DNA of 47,791 nt, taken from NCBI GenBank assembly GCA_946551795.1, contig CAMNRF010000008.1, positions 1 to 47,791 on the forward strand, written 5' to 3'. The stretch's first letter is position 1, and the number at the start of each line of letters is the position of its first letter. The notes under the pieces are model-generated. The model worked only from the letters and a program-made list of their open reading frames with translations, had not been told where the DNA came from and searched no databases. Shown here in pieces: positions 18,460-26,877 of this stretch. A program made the position numbers and the translations under genes. The stretch comes from an uncultured Oscillibacter sp. (lineage in GTDB: Bacteria > Bacillota > Clostridia > Oscillospirales > Oscillospiraceae).

Positions 18460-19362
18460 TCAAAGCCCGGTGTGCTCCCGGATGTACTTCCGCCCCTTCA
18501 TGGCGTACTCCAGGGGATTGGCCTTGGCGGGGTCCTGCTCGGCCTCCACCAGCAGCCAGCCCTGATAGCCGGCGTCGGAGAGCACCTTGAACACGGGGTC
18601 AAAGTCCACATTGCCGTCGCCGGGGACGGTGAAGGCCCCGTTCCGCACCGCCTGGAGGAAGCTCCAGTTGTTCTTCCGGGCCTCCTCCACCACGGGCAGG
18701 CGCATATCCTTCAGATGCACATGGCCCACCCGGTCCACGTACTTTTTCAGCATGGCCAGGGGGTCCTCCCCGGCGAAGGTGAAGTGGCCGGTGTCATAGC
18801 ACAAAAACACGTAGTTCGGATCGGTGTTCGCCATCATGCGGTCCGTCTCCTCGCTGGTCTGGACCACGGTGCCCATGTGGTGGTGGAAGCAGAGCTTGAA
18901 GCCCCGGTCCGCGGCGATTTTGCCCAGCTTGTTGAGCCCGCCGCAGAAGCGGTCCCACTCGGCGTCGTCCATCACGTGCTTGCGGCCGCCGGTGAGGACG
19001 GGGGTGTCCATCTGGCCCTGGATGGAGTAGCTCTGCTCGCTGACGTTGATGCGGTTGGCCCCCACCGCGGCCAAAAAGTCCAGGTTGGCGGTGAAGTCCC
19101 TCTCCTCCTCCTCGAAGGGGCGGGTCAGGATGAAGGAGGAGTACCAGCGGCTGGCGATCCGCATGCCCCGCAGGTCCAGGGCCTTCTTCAGCTCCGCGGG
19201 ATCGGAGGGGTACTTGTTGCCGATCTCGCAGCCGGTGAAGCCCGCCAGGGCCATCTCGCTGACGATCTGCTGGAAGGTGTTCTCCGCGCCCAGCTCCGGC
19301 ATATCGTCGTTGCACCAGCCGATGGGCGCGATGCCCAGGGAGACGTGTTTGGGATCAAACAT
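18460..19362 (-). CDS. iolE: inosose dehydratase
   Basis: 300 residues. TIM-barrel sugar isomerase-like enzyme that dehydrates scyllo-inosose to the dione. Seen are GIAPIGWCNDDMPELG (typical IolE start), CFHHHMGT, CYDTGHFTFAG and GHVHLKDMR (metal-binding His/Asp/Glu positions). ATG 19,362 has AAGGAGG. First gene of the iol operon. Genes for the kinase IolC, the aldolase IolJ and the dehydrogenase IolA are not in the window. Confidence 0.93.
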   Translation of the reverse strand: MFDPKHVSLGIAPIGWCNDDMPELGAENTFQQIVSEMALAGFTGCEIGNKYPSDPAELKKALDLRGMRIASRWYSSFILTRPFEEEERDFTANLDFLAAVGANRINVSEQSYSIQGQMDTPVLTGGRKHVMDDAEWDRFCGGLNKLGKIAADRGFKLCFHHHMGTVVQTSEETDRMMANTDPNYVFLCYDTGHFTFAGEDPLAMLKKYVDRVGHVHLKDMRLPVVEEARKNNWSFLQAVRNGAFTVPGDGNVDFDPVFKVLSDAGYQGWLLVEAEQDPAKANPLEYAMKGRKYIREHTGL

Positions 19363-19394
19363 AGATATATCCTCCTTAAAAATGATTCCGGTTG

Positions 19395-19436
19395 CGGACC
19401 TGTGGTCCTGCGTTTCTGTGTCCGTACACAGAAACG
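19395..19436 (-). promoter_or_regulatory. palindromes upstream of iolE
   Basis: A perfect 11-bp inverted repeat CGTTTCTGTGT / ACACAGAAACG separated by four bases (19,411-19,436), preceded by GGACC-TGT-GGTCC (19,396-19,408). Both lie in the iolE leader. They may be an operator or a transcript hairpin; no clear -35/-10 pair could be placed beside them. Confidence 0.5.
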
Positions 19437-19656
19437 GGAAAACGAAAAACGCCTGTTACAACGTTTATGATATGAATCTAGCATCAACCGCCTGAAAAAT
19501 CAATCATTTTTCACACCGTTCCCTGAAATTTTCCGATTTAGCCAAAGACGTTCCGGTTTTTCTGTGGAAATGACAGTGCCGGTGGTCCGCCTCCCGCCGC
19601 GCAAAAAATTTTCCGTTGTTTACAAAATACTCTTTTTTTATGAAAGGAGAAGGTGT

Positions 19657-19683
19657 ATGATAGAACAAAACCACAAGGGATAG
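19657..19683 (+). CDS. possible leader peptide before peptidase gene
   Basis: An eight-residue frame (MIEQNHKG) with AAGGAG seven bases upstream of its ATG, ending 30 bases before the peptidase start. A good ribosome site on so short a frame is unusual, but chance is possible. Confidence 0.3.
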   Translation: MIEQNHKG

Positions 19684-19713
19684 CGGCCCGGCGGGCCGGA
19701 AAGGACAAGACAT

Positions 19714-20475
19714 ATGAGAATTGCGCGATATGCCGCCGCGCTGCTGCTGGCGGCGGCCCTGATGGTTCCGGCGGCGAGCGCCATCAGGCTGGTGAAGCCC
19801 ACGCCCCCGGAACCGGCGGCAGCGGAGCCGGTGGAGACGGCGAGGGAGGCGGAGCCGGCGGCAGAGGAGGAGACGGACTGGAAGCTGCTGCTGGTGAATC
19901 CCTGGAACGCCCTGCCGGAGGATTTCTCCGTGGAGCTGGTGACCCTGGCCACCTGCGGCTTGAAGGTGGACAAGCGGATTCGGGCGGACCTGAACGAGAT
20001 GTTCTTCGCCTGCCGGGACGCGGGCCTGCGGCCCCTGATCTGCTCGGCCTACCGCACCCAGGCGACGCAGACCCGGCTGTACAACAACAAGATCTCCCGC
20101 CTGCGGGCCGCCGGATATGACCAGGAGACCGCGGTGGAGGAGGCGGGCCGCTGGGTGGCGGTGCCCGGCACCAGCGAGCACCAGACGGGCCTGGCCCTGG
20201 ACATCGTGTCCTCCGGCTACCAGGGGCTGACCCGGAAGCAGGCCGACACGGCGGAGCAGAAGTGGCTGATGGAGCACTGCTGGGAGTACGGCTTCATCCT
20301 GCGCTATCCGGAGGACAAGTGCGACATCACCGGCATCGGCTACGAGCCCTGGCACTACCGCTATGTGGGCAGGGAGGCCGCACTGGCCATGCGGGACAGC
20401 GGCCAGTGCCTGGAGGAGTACCTGGAGGCGCTGGAGGAAGAGGCCGCCGGAGACTCCCGCACATCCCGTACATGA
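19714..20475 (+). CDS. VanY-type D-Ala-D-Ala carboxypeptidase (M15B)
   Basis: 253 residues, exported. An N-terminal signal or anchor (residues 1-22), a Pro/Glu/Ala linker to about 52, then the M15B domain. SAYRTQATQTRLY, SEHQTGLALDI (zinc His and Asp) and EPWHYRYVG (catalytic region plus third zinc ligand) are all present. It should trim D-alanine from peptidoglycan stem peptides. Single gene with a terminator. A role in glycopeptide resistance is not implied: no vanRS/HAX is nearby. Confidence 0.92.
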   Translation: MRIARYAAALLLAAALMVPAASAIRLVKPTPPEPAAAEPVETAREAEPAAEEETDWKLLLVNPWNALPEDFSVELVTLATCGLKVDKRIRADLNEMFFACRDAGLRPLICSAYRTQATQTRLYNNKISRLRAAGYDQETAVEEAGRWVAVPGTSEHQTGLALDIVSSGYQGLTRKQADTAEQKWLMEHCWEYGFILRYPEDKCDITGIGYEPWHYRYVGREAALAMRDSGQCLEEYLEALEEEAAGDSRTSRT

Positions 20476-20479
20476 CGAA

Positions 20480-20510
20480 AAAACCGGCCCGCTGACAGCG
20501 GGCCGGTTTT
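20480..20510 (+). terminator. terminator between converging genes
   Basis: Perfect 14-bp stem AAAACCGGCCCGCT / AGCGGGCCGGTTTT with a three-base loop. Usable in both directions, between the peptidase and the phosphodiesterase gene. Confidence 0.9.
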
Positions 20511-20537
20511 CACAAGAGTTTCACGGGAGGAGGGCTG

Positions 20538-21005
20538 TCACTCCAGGGGGACGGTCCGGGCGTCGGCCCTGCCGCCGGAGAGGATGAGGACCCCGTAGAA
20601 GGGATGGGCGTAGTCTCCGATGCTGCCGGGGTTCAGGAAGAGGGTTTTGCCCCGCATGTCCACCAGGGGGCGGTGGGTGTGGCCGAAGAGAAACACGTCC
20701 AGGTTCTGCTCTTCGGCGGCGTACCCGGCGGCCAGGAGGGACTGCTTTACGCCGTAGGTGTGGCCGTGGCACAGGAGGATGCGTTTGTCCTCCAGGCACA
20801 CCAGGCGCTCCGGGGCCTCCTGGGAGCGGAAGTCGCAGTTTCCGGGCACCTGCTCAAAGGGGATCTCCGGAAAGCGGTCGTGGAGCCGCTGGCCGTCCCG
20901 CCAGCAGTCCCCCAGGTGGAAGACGGCCCGAGGGGACTCCCGCTCCACCGCCCGGATCATATTGTCGACATTGCCGTGGGAGTCGGAGAGGACCAGGATA
21001 TTCAT
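20538..21005 (-). CDS. YfcE/MJ0936-type metallophosphodiesterase
   Basis: 155 residues. Dinuclear-metal phosphoesterase motifs in order: LSDSHGN, LGDC, GNCD, CHGH (as LCHGHTYG), GHTH (FGHTHRPL), then NPGSIG. The family cleaves phosphodiesters in vitro; the natural substrate is unknown. ATG 21,005 has AAAGGAG nine bases ahead. Own promoter (21,159-21,187). Confidence 0.9.
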   Translation of the reverse strand: MNILVLSDSHGNVDNMIRAVERESPRAVFHLGDCWRDGQRLHDRFPEIPFEQVPGNCDFRSQEAPERLVCLEDKRILLCHGHTYGVKQSLLAAGYAAEEQNLDVFLFGHTHRPLVDMRGKTLFLNPGSIGDYAHPFYGVLILSGGRADARTVPLE

Positions 21006-21158
21006 GGACAGATCTCCTTTTCTGTGTGAGTGCCGGCGGATTCCCTCCGGACCGTGAGAATCCGGAGAGGAGCCGCCGTGGTCCGCGCTCACCGCCGGAG
21101 GACGGCGGCGGGCGGAACAAGTTGGGGAAGGGGGATAATCCTGTGTTTTCACAGGGGG

Positions 21159-21187
21159 ATTATACCCCTTTTTTCCCTGTTTGGCAA
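21159..21187 (-). promoter_or_regulatory. phosphodiesterase gene promoter
   Basis: On the minus strand TTGCCA (21,182-21,187), 17 bases, perfect TATAAT (21,159-21,164). The -10 region and the following bases form an inverted repeat with GGATAATCC (21,132-21,164). Confidence 0.72.
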
Positions 21188-21192
21188 CCGGT

Positions 21193-21221
21193 TTGACAGA
21201 GCGGCCGAAACTCTGTAAAAT
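21193..21221 (+). promoter_or_regulatory. promoter of small orphan gene
   Basis: TTGACA (21,193-21,198), 17 bases, TAAAAT (21,216-21,221). Back to back with the divergent promoter. Confidence 0.75.
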
Positions 21222-21253
21222 AAAAGGCAGAAGACACGCTGGGGAGGATGGGC

Positions 21254-21556
21254 ATGGAGAGCGGTTTCGCGTTTTTGGACGTTGGATTTTTCACCAAGGC
21301 GGAGGTATATCCCGGGAGCCTCGGGACCTTCCGCTACCGCTTCAAGCGGGAGGGCTGGACCGGGAGCGGCAGGATTCAGGCGTGGGTCTATGAAAACACC
21401 AGCTTTGAGCTGGCGGAACATGTTGAGACGGAGACCTTTGACTGGACGGAGGAGGGCGTGGCGGCCCTGCGGGACTGGCTGGAGGAGAAGCTCAGGGAGC
21501 AGGGCGCGGAGCCCTACCGCATCCCCTATCCGCCGACCGCCCCCAAGACTTCGTAA
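21254..21556 (+). CDS. small protein of unknown function
   Basis: 100 residues, soluble, with mixed beta-rich composition (LGTFRYRFKREGW, IQAWVYENTSFELAEHV) and an amphipathic helix (EEGVAALRDWLEEKLREQG). No family recognised. ATG 21,254 is chosen because GGGGAGG sits six bases before it; ATG 21,248 would abut the ribosome site. A clear promoter and GC-rich codons support a real gene. Confidence 0.7.
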   Translation: MESGFAFLDVGFFTKAEVYPGSLGTFRYRFKREGWTGSGRIQAWVYENTSFELAEHVETETFDWTEEGVAALRDWLEEKLREQGAEPYRIPYPPTAPKTS

Positions 21557-21969
21557 CCTTTCGCATTCCACCGTTTCGCTCCGCAGCAAGTCCGGCGGGG
21601 TGAGCCGCGGGGGAAAGCGAAGGAATTTCCGTTTGCTTTCAATAACAAAGCACTTCCAAGTCTCGCAAGGAAAAGGGTGTGTGCGGGAAAAACCTTTGCG
21701 GGTTTTTCCCGCACGATTTCAATCAGCCCCGCCGCAGCGGCCCGGGCGGGGCCTCGCGCACCAGAAAAGAGAAACCGGCAGCGCCGGTCTCTCTTTTCTG
21801 TAGTAAGCGGTCAAAAACAATTTTAAGAAGGGTGCCGCGATTCCGCAAGGAAGGGGGTGTCTGCGGGGGGAACCTTGGCGGGTTCCCCCTGCGGGATTCA
21901 AATCAGCCCGCCGCAGCGGCCGTCTTTTGCCCACGGCAAAAGACGGGGCACCAAAAAAGAGAGACACGC
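21557..21969. repeat. compound repeat region left of the element
   Basis: About 410 bases without a gene. It holds two successive copies of repeat A (21,663-21,725 and 21,841-21,907), each followed by CAGCCC(C)GCCGCAGCGGCC and then a terminator-type segment CACCARAAAAGAGARAC. In the first copy the terminator hairpin is intact (21,763-21,799). In the second its stem is cut by the mobile element. Confidence 0.75.
21763..21799. terminator. terminator hairpin in repeat region
   Basis: A 17-bp stem with one mismatch (AGAAAAGAGAAACCGGC / GCCGGTCTCTCTTTTCT), loop AGC, A-rich before and T-rich after. The 13 bases ending at it, GCCTCGCGCACCA, equal the 3' end of the tRNA-Leu genes at 39.5 kb. Confidence 0.7.
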
Positions 21970-21985
21970 AAGGGCTACTCCTCAC
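21948..21985. other. attL of the mobile element
   Basis: Host arm 21,948-21,969 (GCACC, six A, GAGAGACACGC), then AA (21,970-21,971), then the element arm GG-GCTACTCCT (21,972-21,982). The host arm is the exact reverse complement of 39,434-39,455, and the element arm of 39,420-39,428. Confidence 0.8.
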
Positions 21986-22060
21986 AAGGACATCTTGAGA
22001 TGAACCCAAGAATGACCGATTGAGAGAGACCCTGGGGTGTCACACCAGACGAAAATGGTG

Positions 22061-22104
22061 AAATAGCCGCAAGCTACTTTTCGTGGCTTGCGGCTATTTT
22101 TTCT
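22061..22104. terminator. terminator at left end of element
   Basis: Perfect 14-bp stem AAATAGCCGCAAGC / GCTTGCGGCTATTT with an 11-base loop, then TTTCTATTTTT. It should block host transcription entering the element. Confidence 0.82.
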
Positions 22105-22204
22105 ATTTTTCAGGGCGTCCAGACAATTAGAAATCATCCAAACATTTTGGTGGCTTTTCCAGGTGACCTGTGGTATGTTATCTTGCTGAAAGGAGGCAGG
22201 ACAC

Positions 22205-22495
22205 ATGAATGACACTCTGAAACAACTCTACAACAGATTTTACACGCCACTTCCCATGGCAGAGGCTGAGCAAGAAATTGAAGATTGCCACAGGCAACTC
22301 ATTGAGCGACTGGAAAAGCCGGAGAGAAAACTGGTGCTGCGGATCATGGATAACCAGAGTCTGATTTCGGAAGAACGCTCCATGGATAGTTTCTTCTGCG
22401 GGTTTAAATTGGCATGGGAACTGGCAAACGAATTGAATCACTTTGAAACGGACAGGCATCCCTTTCCAGCGGAAGAAGCGGAGAGAGATGCCTGA
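22205..22495 (+). CDS. small helical protein, DUF6809-like
   Basis: 96 residues, predicted largely helical (EAEQEIEDCHRQLIERLEKPE, then FFCGFKLAWELANEL). It resembles small uncharacterised proteins carried by clostridial integrative elements (DUF6809-like; recalled, not searched). AAAGGAGG precedes the ATG. It is the first gene inside attL and probably shares a transcript with the zinc-ribbon gene downstream. Confidence 0.75.
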   Translation: MNDTLKQLYNRFYTPLPMAEAEQEIEDCHRQLIERLEKPERKLVLRIMDNQSLISEERSMDSFFCGFKLAWELANELNHFETDRHPFPAEEAERDA

Positions 22496-22648
22496 TTTTT
22501 ATGCGGTCAGGCGCACAATGCTTTTATGCGTATTGCAATTTCTTCATCTCTGATCTTCTCCATTTTGAGCAGCAACATTCTCTGGACTTCTGAATCGTCT
22601 CTCAGCATTGTGTGTTTGCAGCCAACAAAACAGAGAGGAGAAAATGCA

Positions 22649-22849
22649 ATGACACAAGTTCCCGTTACCAGATGCCAGTACTGCGGCTCACAAGACATTG
22701 GGGAAGGCTGGCAGCACGGAGAGGCCCTGGTCACTTTCAAATATCATGGATTGCTGGGAAATCGGCTGAAGTACCTGATCTGCCGCAGCTGTGGGGCTGT
22801 GTTATACCAATGCGTAGCAGAACCACATCGTTTTCCTAAGGTGCGATAA
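22649..22849 (+). CDS. small zinc-ribbon protein
   Basis: 66 residues with CQYCG and CRSCG knuckles 35 residues apart, so one zinc ribbon. In related elements such proteins are often mislabelled TFIIIB-like. ATG 22,649 has GAGAGGAG at eight bases; the longer upstream frame has no ribosome site. Function unknown; nucleic-acid binding is plausible. Confidence 0.72.
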   Translation: MTQVPVTRCQYCGSQDIGEGWQHGEALVTFKYHGLLGNRLKYLICRSCGAVLYQCVAEPHRFPKVR

Positions 22850-22908
22850 CTTAGGCCAAAATATTATAGCTAAGAGATATTACAAAAGATACATAAACAA
22901 AACAGCAC

Positions 22909-25900
22909 CTAAATCCTTGTACGAAACTGGGACCAATCTGTTACAGTTTGCATTTCTATACCTGAATCCAGCGTTTTAAAATGTTCCTTACCACAATGAA
23001 TCTTCATCTGTTCACTGGGTTGTAGGTGAATAAAGTTAGTTGTCCCCTTGGTCTCCAAGACAAAGTACAGCTTTTCCTCTCCGTTTTTCGTCAGATAGAC
23101 TGCCCAGTCAGGGTTGTAAGTGCCGATAGGCGTTTCAATCTTGAATCGGCTTGGAATCTTAAAGTACATTTTTACATCCGGATCATTGTCCAGAGCCTCT
23201 GCCATAGGCTTTTCCACAGTGGGACTGTCATAAATCACATAGTCGTAGACGCTATGCTCAACCTTCACAGCGTTTCGGTCCAGGTTAGCAATCAACTCGG
23301 CGGTGTCGAAAATCTCCTGCACATAGTATTCCTGACCGTCCAGCTTCACATAGCGGATGCCGTCAATGGCCAGAGCGTGGCGATGATTGCGGATCAGCTC
23401 CACGGTCTGCTCCAGAAATGCCTCGGGGTTGTTGAGAAAATCGCCACATCGTCCGCTTTCCACCAGAATCCGGTTAACCGTCGCTGGTGTCAGCAAGGTT
23501 TCATCGCTGATAGCGGTAATAATGTCAGGCAGAGACTGATAGTCGTTTGCAATATCCATGGTTCGCATTTCCCGCTGGATGTGGCTGATTCCCGCCTGCT
23601 CAATATGGATGTCGGCAGTCTGGGATACCAATCTGGTCTTTGGAATATGGGGCATTTCCCGAAGCGCCTTAACGCAGTTCTCCACAAGCTGTTCGGTGTC
23701 GATATTTACCCGATAGGCAGTTTTCTGTTTGATTTTGTTCCAAAGCTCCAGAAACTCCGGGGAGAGCATGACCTGCTTGTTGAGGTGAACCACCACATCA
23801 CGGGAAGCATCCCGGATAGGCGGTCTGCGGTCGGCGTTAGCAATAATCCGCTCAAATCGCTCCCGGGCGGCTTCATACTTTTGGGGGAGATCAAGGGTAC
23901 CGTTTTTCAGGGCATTCTTCATGGTATCCTTTACCTTACCGGTGCTGGTAATGTACCCTTTCCGCTCGAAGTGGTCCATCAGCTCGTGGGCGTCGTCATA
24001 GGAAAGGGTCTTTTCCTCCACAACAGTCTCTGTATAGGCTGTGCCTGCCAGAGATTCTGCCACTACCGGTTCCGCCCGTTCCACAATGGCCTGCACAACT
24101 TCCTTGACTGGCTCCAGAGCCTTGGGCAACTCTATTTCCTTTGGCTCGACAACAGATACCACCTGCCCGGCCTCGTTGATCACCCCAGAGGTTTTCAGCG
24201 CTTGAACCACAGCCTGGGCCTGTTCGACAGTGACCTGTCTCTCCACCTCCCGGCGGTCCTCGTATACCATGCCGGAAAACAGGCTGAGCTGGAGTACACC
24301 AAACTTGACGCCGGTTTCGTCCTCGATCTCTTTCTGGAGGGTGGAGGCAAATTCAGCAAAGCTCTCGTTGGCCATCACATGGAGCACATTGATGTTCTTG
24401 TCCTCGATGCGCTCGCCGTCCTGGTTCACGCACAGGCGCAGACCACGCCCCACCTTCTGGCGGCAAGTAAAGACAGATTTCTGATCAATGAGAGTGCAGA
24501 CCTGGAATACATTTGGGTTGTCCCAGCCCTCCCGCAGGGCTGAATGGGAGAAAATAAACCGCAGCGGGCAGTCAAAGCTGAGCAGCCATTCCTTATCCCG
24601 CATGATGGTGTTGTAGGTATCATCGTCGGCCTGGGTGTCGCCCTTGGTGTCCTTCAGACGGCCTTTTTTGTCCTGAGAGAAATAGCCGTTATGTACCTTG
24701 CTCACATCAGAAGGAAAACGGGCCTGCAGGGCGGCATATTTGGGCTTTGCCATAAGTTCCTGATAGCATTCCTCAAACATGGTCGCATAGATACCGGGGG
24801 TGCCGTCCTCGTGGCGGTACTTGTCCACCTTGTCGATGAAAAACAGAGACAACACCTTGATGCCCTTATCCAGATACCGCAGTTCCTTGTCCAAGTGAGT
24901 TTCGATGGTGCGCCGGATCTGTGCCTTCTTGATGATGTTCTCATCCACATCTCCGATTGACTTGCCCATGGCCACTTCCTGGGTGTTGCCAAACTCAATG
25001 TGCTCATAGCCAGGGGTGCAGTCGATTCCAGCAACGGTGTACCCCTCATAGAGGTCCCGCTGGCCGGACAGCAGAAATAGGTCGTCACCCGGCTTAATCG
25101 TGGCCGTTTTGCGGGTCACGACTCCGGTTTTGCCCTTTACATCCAGCTCCACCTTGGCCTTAAATCCCTTCTCGTTGGACACCGACAACAGGCGCACATA
25201 GGCTTGGTTGAAGCCACCAGCCACTTGGTTGGAGGACACGGCAATCTGCTTCACCAATCCCATCTGGTAGGCATCCACCGGGGTCAGGCGGTAGAGCAGA
25301 TTGATCTTCTCACGGTGGGTGGCGGAGTAGCGCAGCACACACAGGGGATTCAATGTGGCAATGGCTTCCTTGGCCTTAGGGGTGTTGTCTACGCTCTGCG
25401 GTTCATCAATGATGACGATGGGGTGGGTATTCTGAATAAACCCCATGGCTGTCTCGCCGTTCAGCCTGTCCTGGGCCTGATTGATGATGTTCTCTGCCTT
25501 CTTAAAAGCGTCGATGTTGATAATCATCACTTCGATGTTAGAGCTGGTGGCGAACTGCCGCACATCGGACAGCTTAGCGGAGCTATAAATGAAATACCGG
25601 CAGGGCACATTGTCGTATTGCAGGCCAAAATGCTCCTGAGTGACCTGGAAAGACTTATAGACGCCCTCACGGATAGCCACCGACGGCACCACAATGACAA
25701 ACTTGGTGAAGCCGTATTTGCGGTGCAGTTCAAAAATGGTCTTGGTGTAGACATAGGTCTTGCCGGTGCCGGTCTCCATCTCAATGCAAAATTGCATATT
25801 CCCAGCGATATCGGTCAGGGGCAGGCTATTCCGCTTCTGGACAGCGTGCATATTGGCGGTCAGTGTTTCCTGGTCGATGTAGAGGGCGTTGCCCTGACCC

Positions 25901-26037
25901 AGTTCATTTAGGAAAGTGGTCTGGCGGTCGTCCATGACGGAGAAAGTACTCTGGGTTTTCTCCTGACCAATAAACAAATCCACCACAGCATTGACCGCAT
26001 CCGTTTGAAAATTTTGATTTTTGAATTTTAGTTTCAT
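22909..26037 (-). CDS. type III restriction enzyme, Res subunit
   Basis: 1042 residues. An SF2 helicase-nuclease that translocates or switches on DNA and cuts when two unmodified sites are met. Walker A METGTGKT (87-94), motif II as DEPQ (211-214), RYSATHRE (motif III), a Q-rich/GWDNPN helicase motif region, and a C-terminal PD-(D/E)xK nuclease (NPDW with Asp near 977, LETKG with Glu near 995 and Lys near 997). Length is typical for Res. It is the last gene of the minus-strand defence series. ATG 26,037 follows AAAAGGGTGG. Confidence 0.93.
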   Translation of the reverse strand: MKLKFKNQNFQTDAVNAVVDLFIGQEKTQSTFSVMDDRQTTFLNELGQGNALYIDQETLTANMHAVQKRNSLPLTDIAGNMQFCIEMETGTGKTYVYTKTIFELHRKYGFTKFVIVVPSVAIREGVYKSFQVTQEHFGLQYDNVPCRYFIYSSAKLSDVRQFATSSNIEVMIINIDAFKKAENIINQAQDRLNGETAMGFIQNTHPIVIIDEPQSVDNTPKAKEAIATLNPLCVLRYSATHREKINLLYRLTPVDAYQMGLVKQIAVSSNQVAGGFNQAYVRLLSVSNEKGFKAKVELDVKGKTGVVTRKTATIKPGDDLFLLSGQRDLYEGYTVAGIDCTPGYEHIEFGNTQEVAMGKSIGDVDENIIKKAQIRRTIETHLDKELRYLDKGIKVLSLFFIDKVDKYRHEDGTPGIYATMFEECYQELMAKPKYAALQARFPSDVSKVHNGYFSQDKKGRLKDTKGDTQADDDTYNTIMRDKEWLLSFDCPLRFIFSHSALREGWDNPNVFQVCTLIDQKSVFTCRQKVGRGLRLCVNQDGERIEDKNINVLHVMANESFAEFASTLQKEIEDETGVKFGVLQLSLFSGMVYEDRREVERQVTVEQAQAVVQALKTSGVINEAGQVVSVVEPKEIELPKALEPVKEVVQAIVERAEPVVAESLAGTAYTETVVEEKTLSYDDAHELMDHFERKGYITSTGKVKDTMKNALKNGTLDLPQKYEAARERFERIIANADRRPPIRDASRDVVVHLNKQVMLSPEFLELWNKIKQKTAYRVNIDTEQLVENCVKALREMPHIPKTRLVSQTADIHIEQAGISHIQREMRTMDIANDYQSLPDIITAISDETLLTPATVNRILVESGRCGDFLNNPEAFLEQTVELIRNHRHALAIDGIRYVKLDGQEYYVQEIFDTAELIANLDRNAVKVEHSVYDYVIYDSPTVEKPMAEALDNDPDVKMYFKIPSRFKIETPIGTYNPDWAVYLTKNGEEKLYFVLETKGTTNFIHLQPSEQMKIHCGKEHFKTLDSGIEMQTVTDWSQFRTRI

Positions 26038-26086
26038 GCGGCCACCCTTTTCGTATTATAGACAATAGAATTTGACTAACATGATA

Positions 26087-26866
26087 TCAATTCTTTTCGA
26101 GAGTGCTTATGGACATATGGGGTCTGGCTCCAATATCCAGAAAATACTCCAAACGAACAACAGGTGTGTGTTTGCCCGAAGTTTTTTGCAGATAATGAAT
26201 AAATGCAATTTCATCTTCCGTGTATGCATCCAATGCCATTCCGTTCGTCCAGAACAGGTGGTCAACGCTGGATAATTGTTTTGCAATATGAATGGGACAA
26301 TGCAAAACAGCCGAACTGATGTCATTTGCCAACCGCATTTTCCATTCTGGCATAGCCTGAAAATGTAGCTTCTTATCATAGGATTGAAAGAAATCCTTTT
26401 TGCATTGCTCCAGTTCTTCAAAATCGCCTGTGGTCGTGTTCAACAGTAGATTTTCAGGAACTCGAAGTGCATTGGAAAATTGCTTAATCCGCTTGCTGGA
26501 AAAGCCTTGTGTTTTAGCTCTGTATACAACGCCAAAGGTTACATCCAACAGAACGGCAATATCTACCATACTCAACCCATATACAGCCTTGATTGCATCA
26601 AAGAAATTGATCGGAACAGGTTTTCCGTCTTTGAAATCATCAAATTTTCGGGAGAATTCTTGGTAGGAAATACAGCAGCGATTATACGCATCACGCAGAA
26701 ATCGCGGAGCATGGTTTGTCTGATAAGTAAAATATTCTAAGCTGGCACTCCAATCATCACAGAGCTTGGAGTCATCTACAATCGTTTCTCCATATTCATA
26801 AACATTTCCATGCCCGGTACATTTTCCGCGAAGATTAAATTCGCAATTCTTGCATGATTTTTCCAT
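26087..26866 (-). CDS. HTH protein with N-terminal Cys cluster, between mod and res
   Basis: 259 residues. A likely metal-binding N-terminus (Cys 5, 8, 16 and 36 in CKNCEFNLRGKC..CDDW), a central helix-turn-helix-like part (about 97-142, GLSMVDIAVLLDVTFGVVYRAKTQGFS) and a C-terminal part without recognised motif. Its ATG sits 12 bases into the mod 3' end (AAAGGAG overlaps the mod stop), so it is translated with mod. It is clearly AT-rich compared with mod and res. A controller of restriction timing, or an added effector, are both possible; neither is shown. Confidence 0.75.
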   Translation of the reverse strand: MEKSCKNCEFNLRGKCTGHGNVYEYGETIVDDSKLCDDWSASLEYFTYQTNHAPRFLRDAYNRCCISYQEFSRKFDDFKDGKPVPINFFDAIKAVYGLSMVDIAVLLDVTFGVVYRAKTQGFSSKRIKQFSNALRVPENLLLNTTTGDFEELEQCKKDFFQSYDKKLHFQAMPEWKMRLANDISSAVLHCPIHIAKQLSSVDHLFWTNGMALDAYTEDEIAFIHYLQKTSGKHTPVVRLEYFLDIGARPHMSISTLEKN

Positions 26867-26877
26867 AATGGCTCCTT

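Noticed and set aside
21131-21176. plus-strand terminator upstream of the small orphan
   Set aside because: The hairpin and T run exist, but the sequence is also the -10 region of the minus-strand phosphodiesterase promoter, and no plus-strand transcript needs ending there.
22507-22740. minus-strand frame ending in a helical segment (SEVQRMLLLKMEKIRDEE)
   Set aside because: The tail looks protein-like, but there is no ribosome site at any start and it overlaps the zinc-ribbon gene. It could be a decayed gene fragment; not enough to call.
23026-24543. 505-codon plus-strand frame opposite res
   Set aside because: The helicase and nuclease motifs on the minus strand fix the coding strand.
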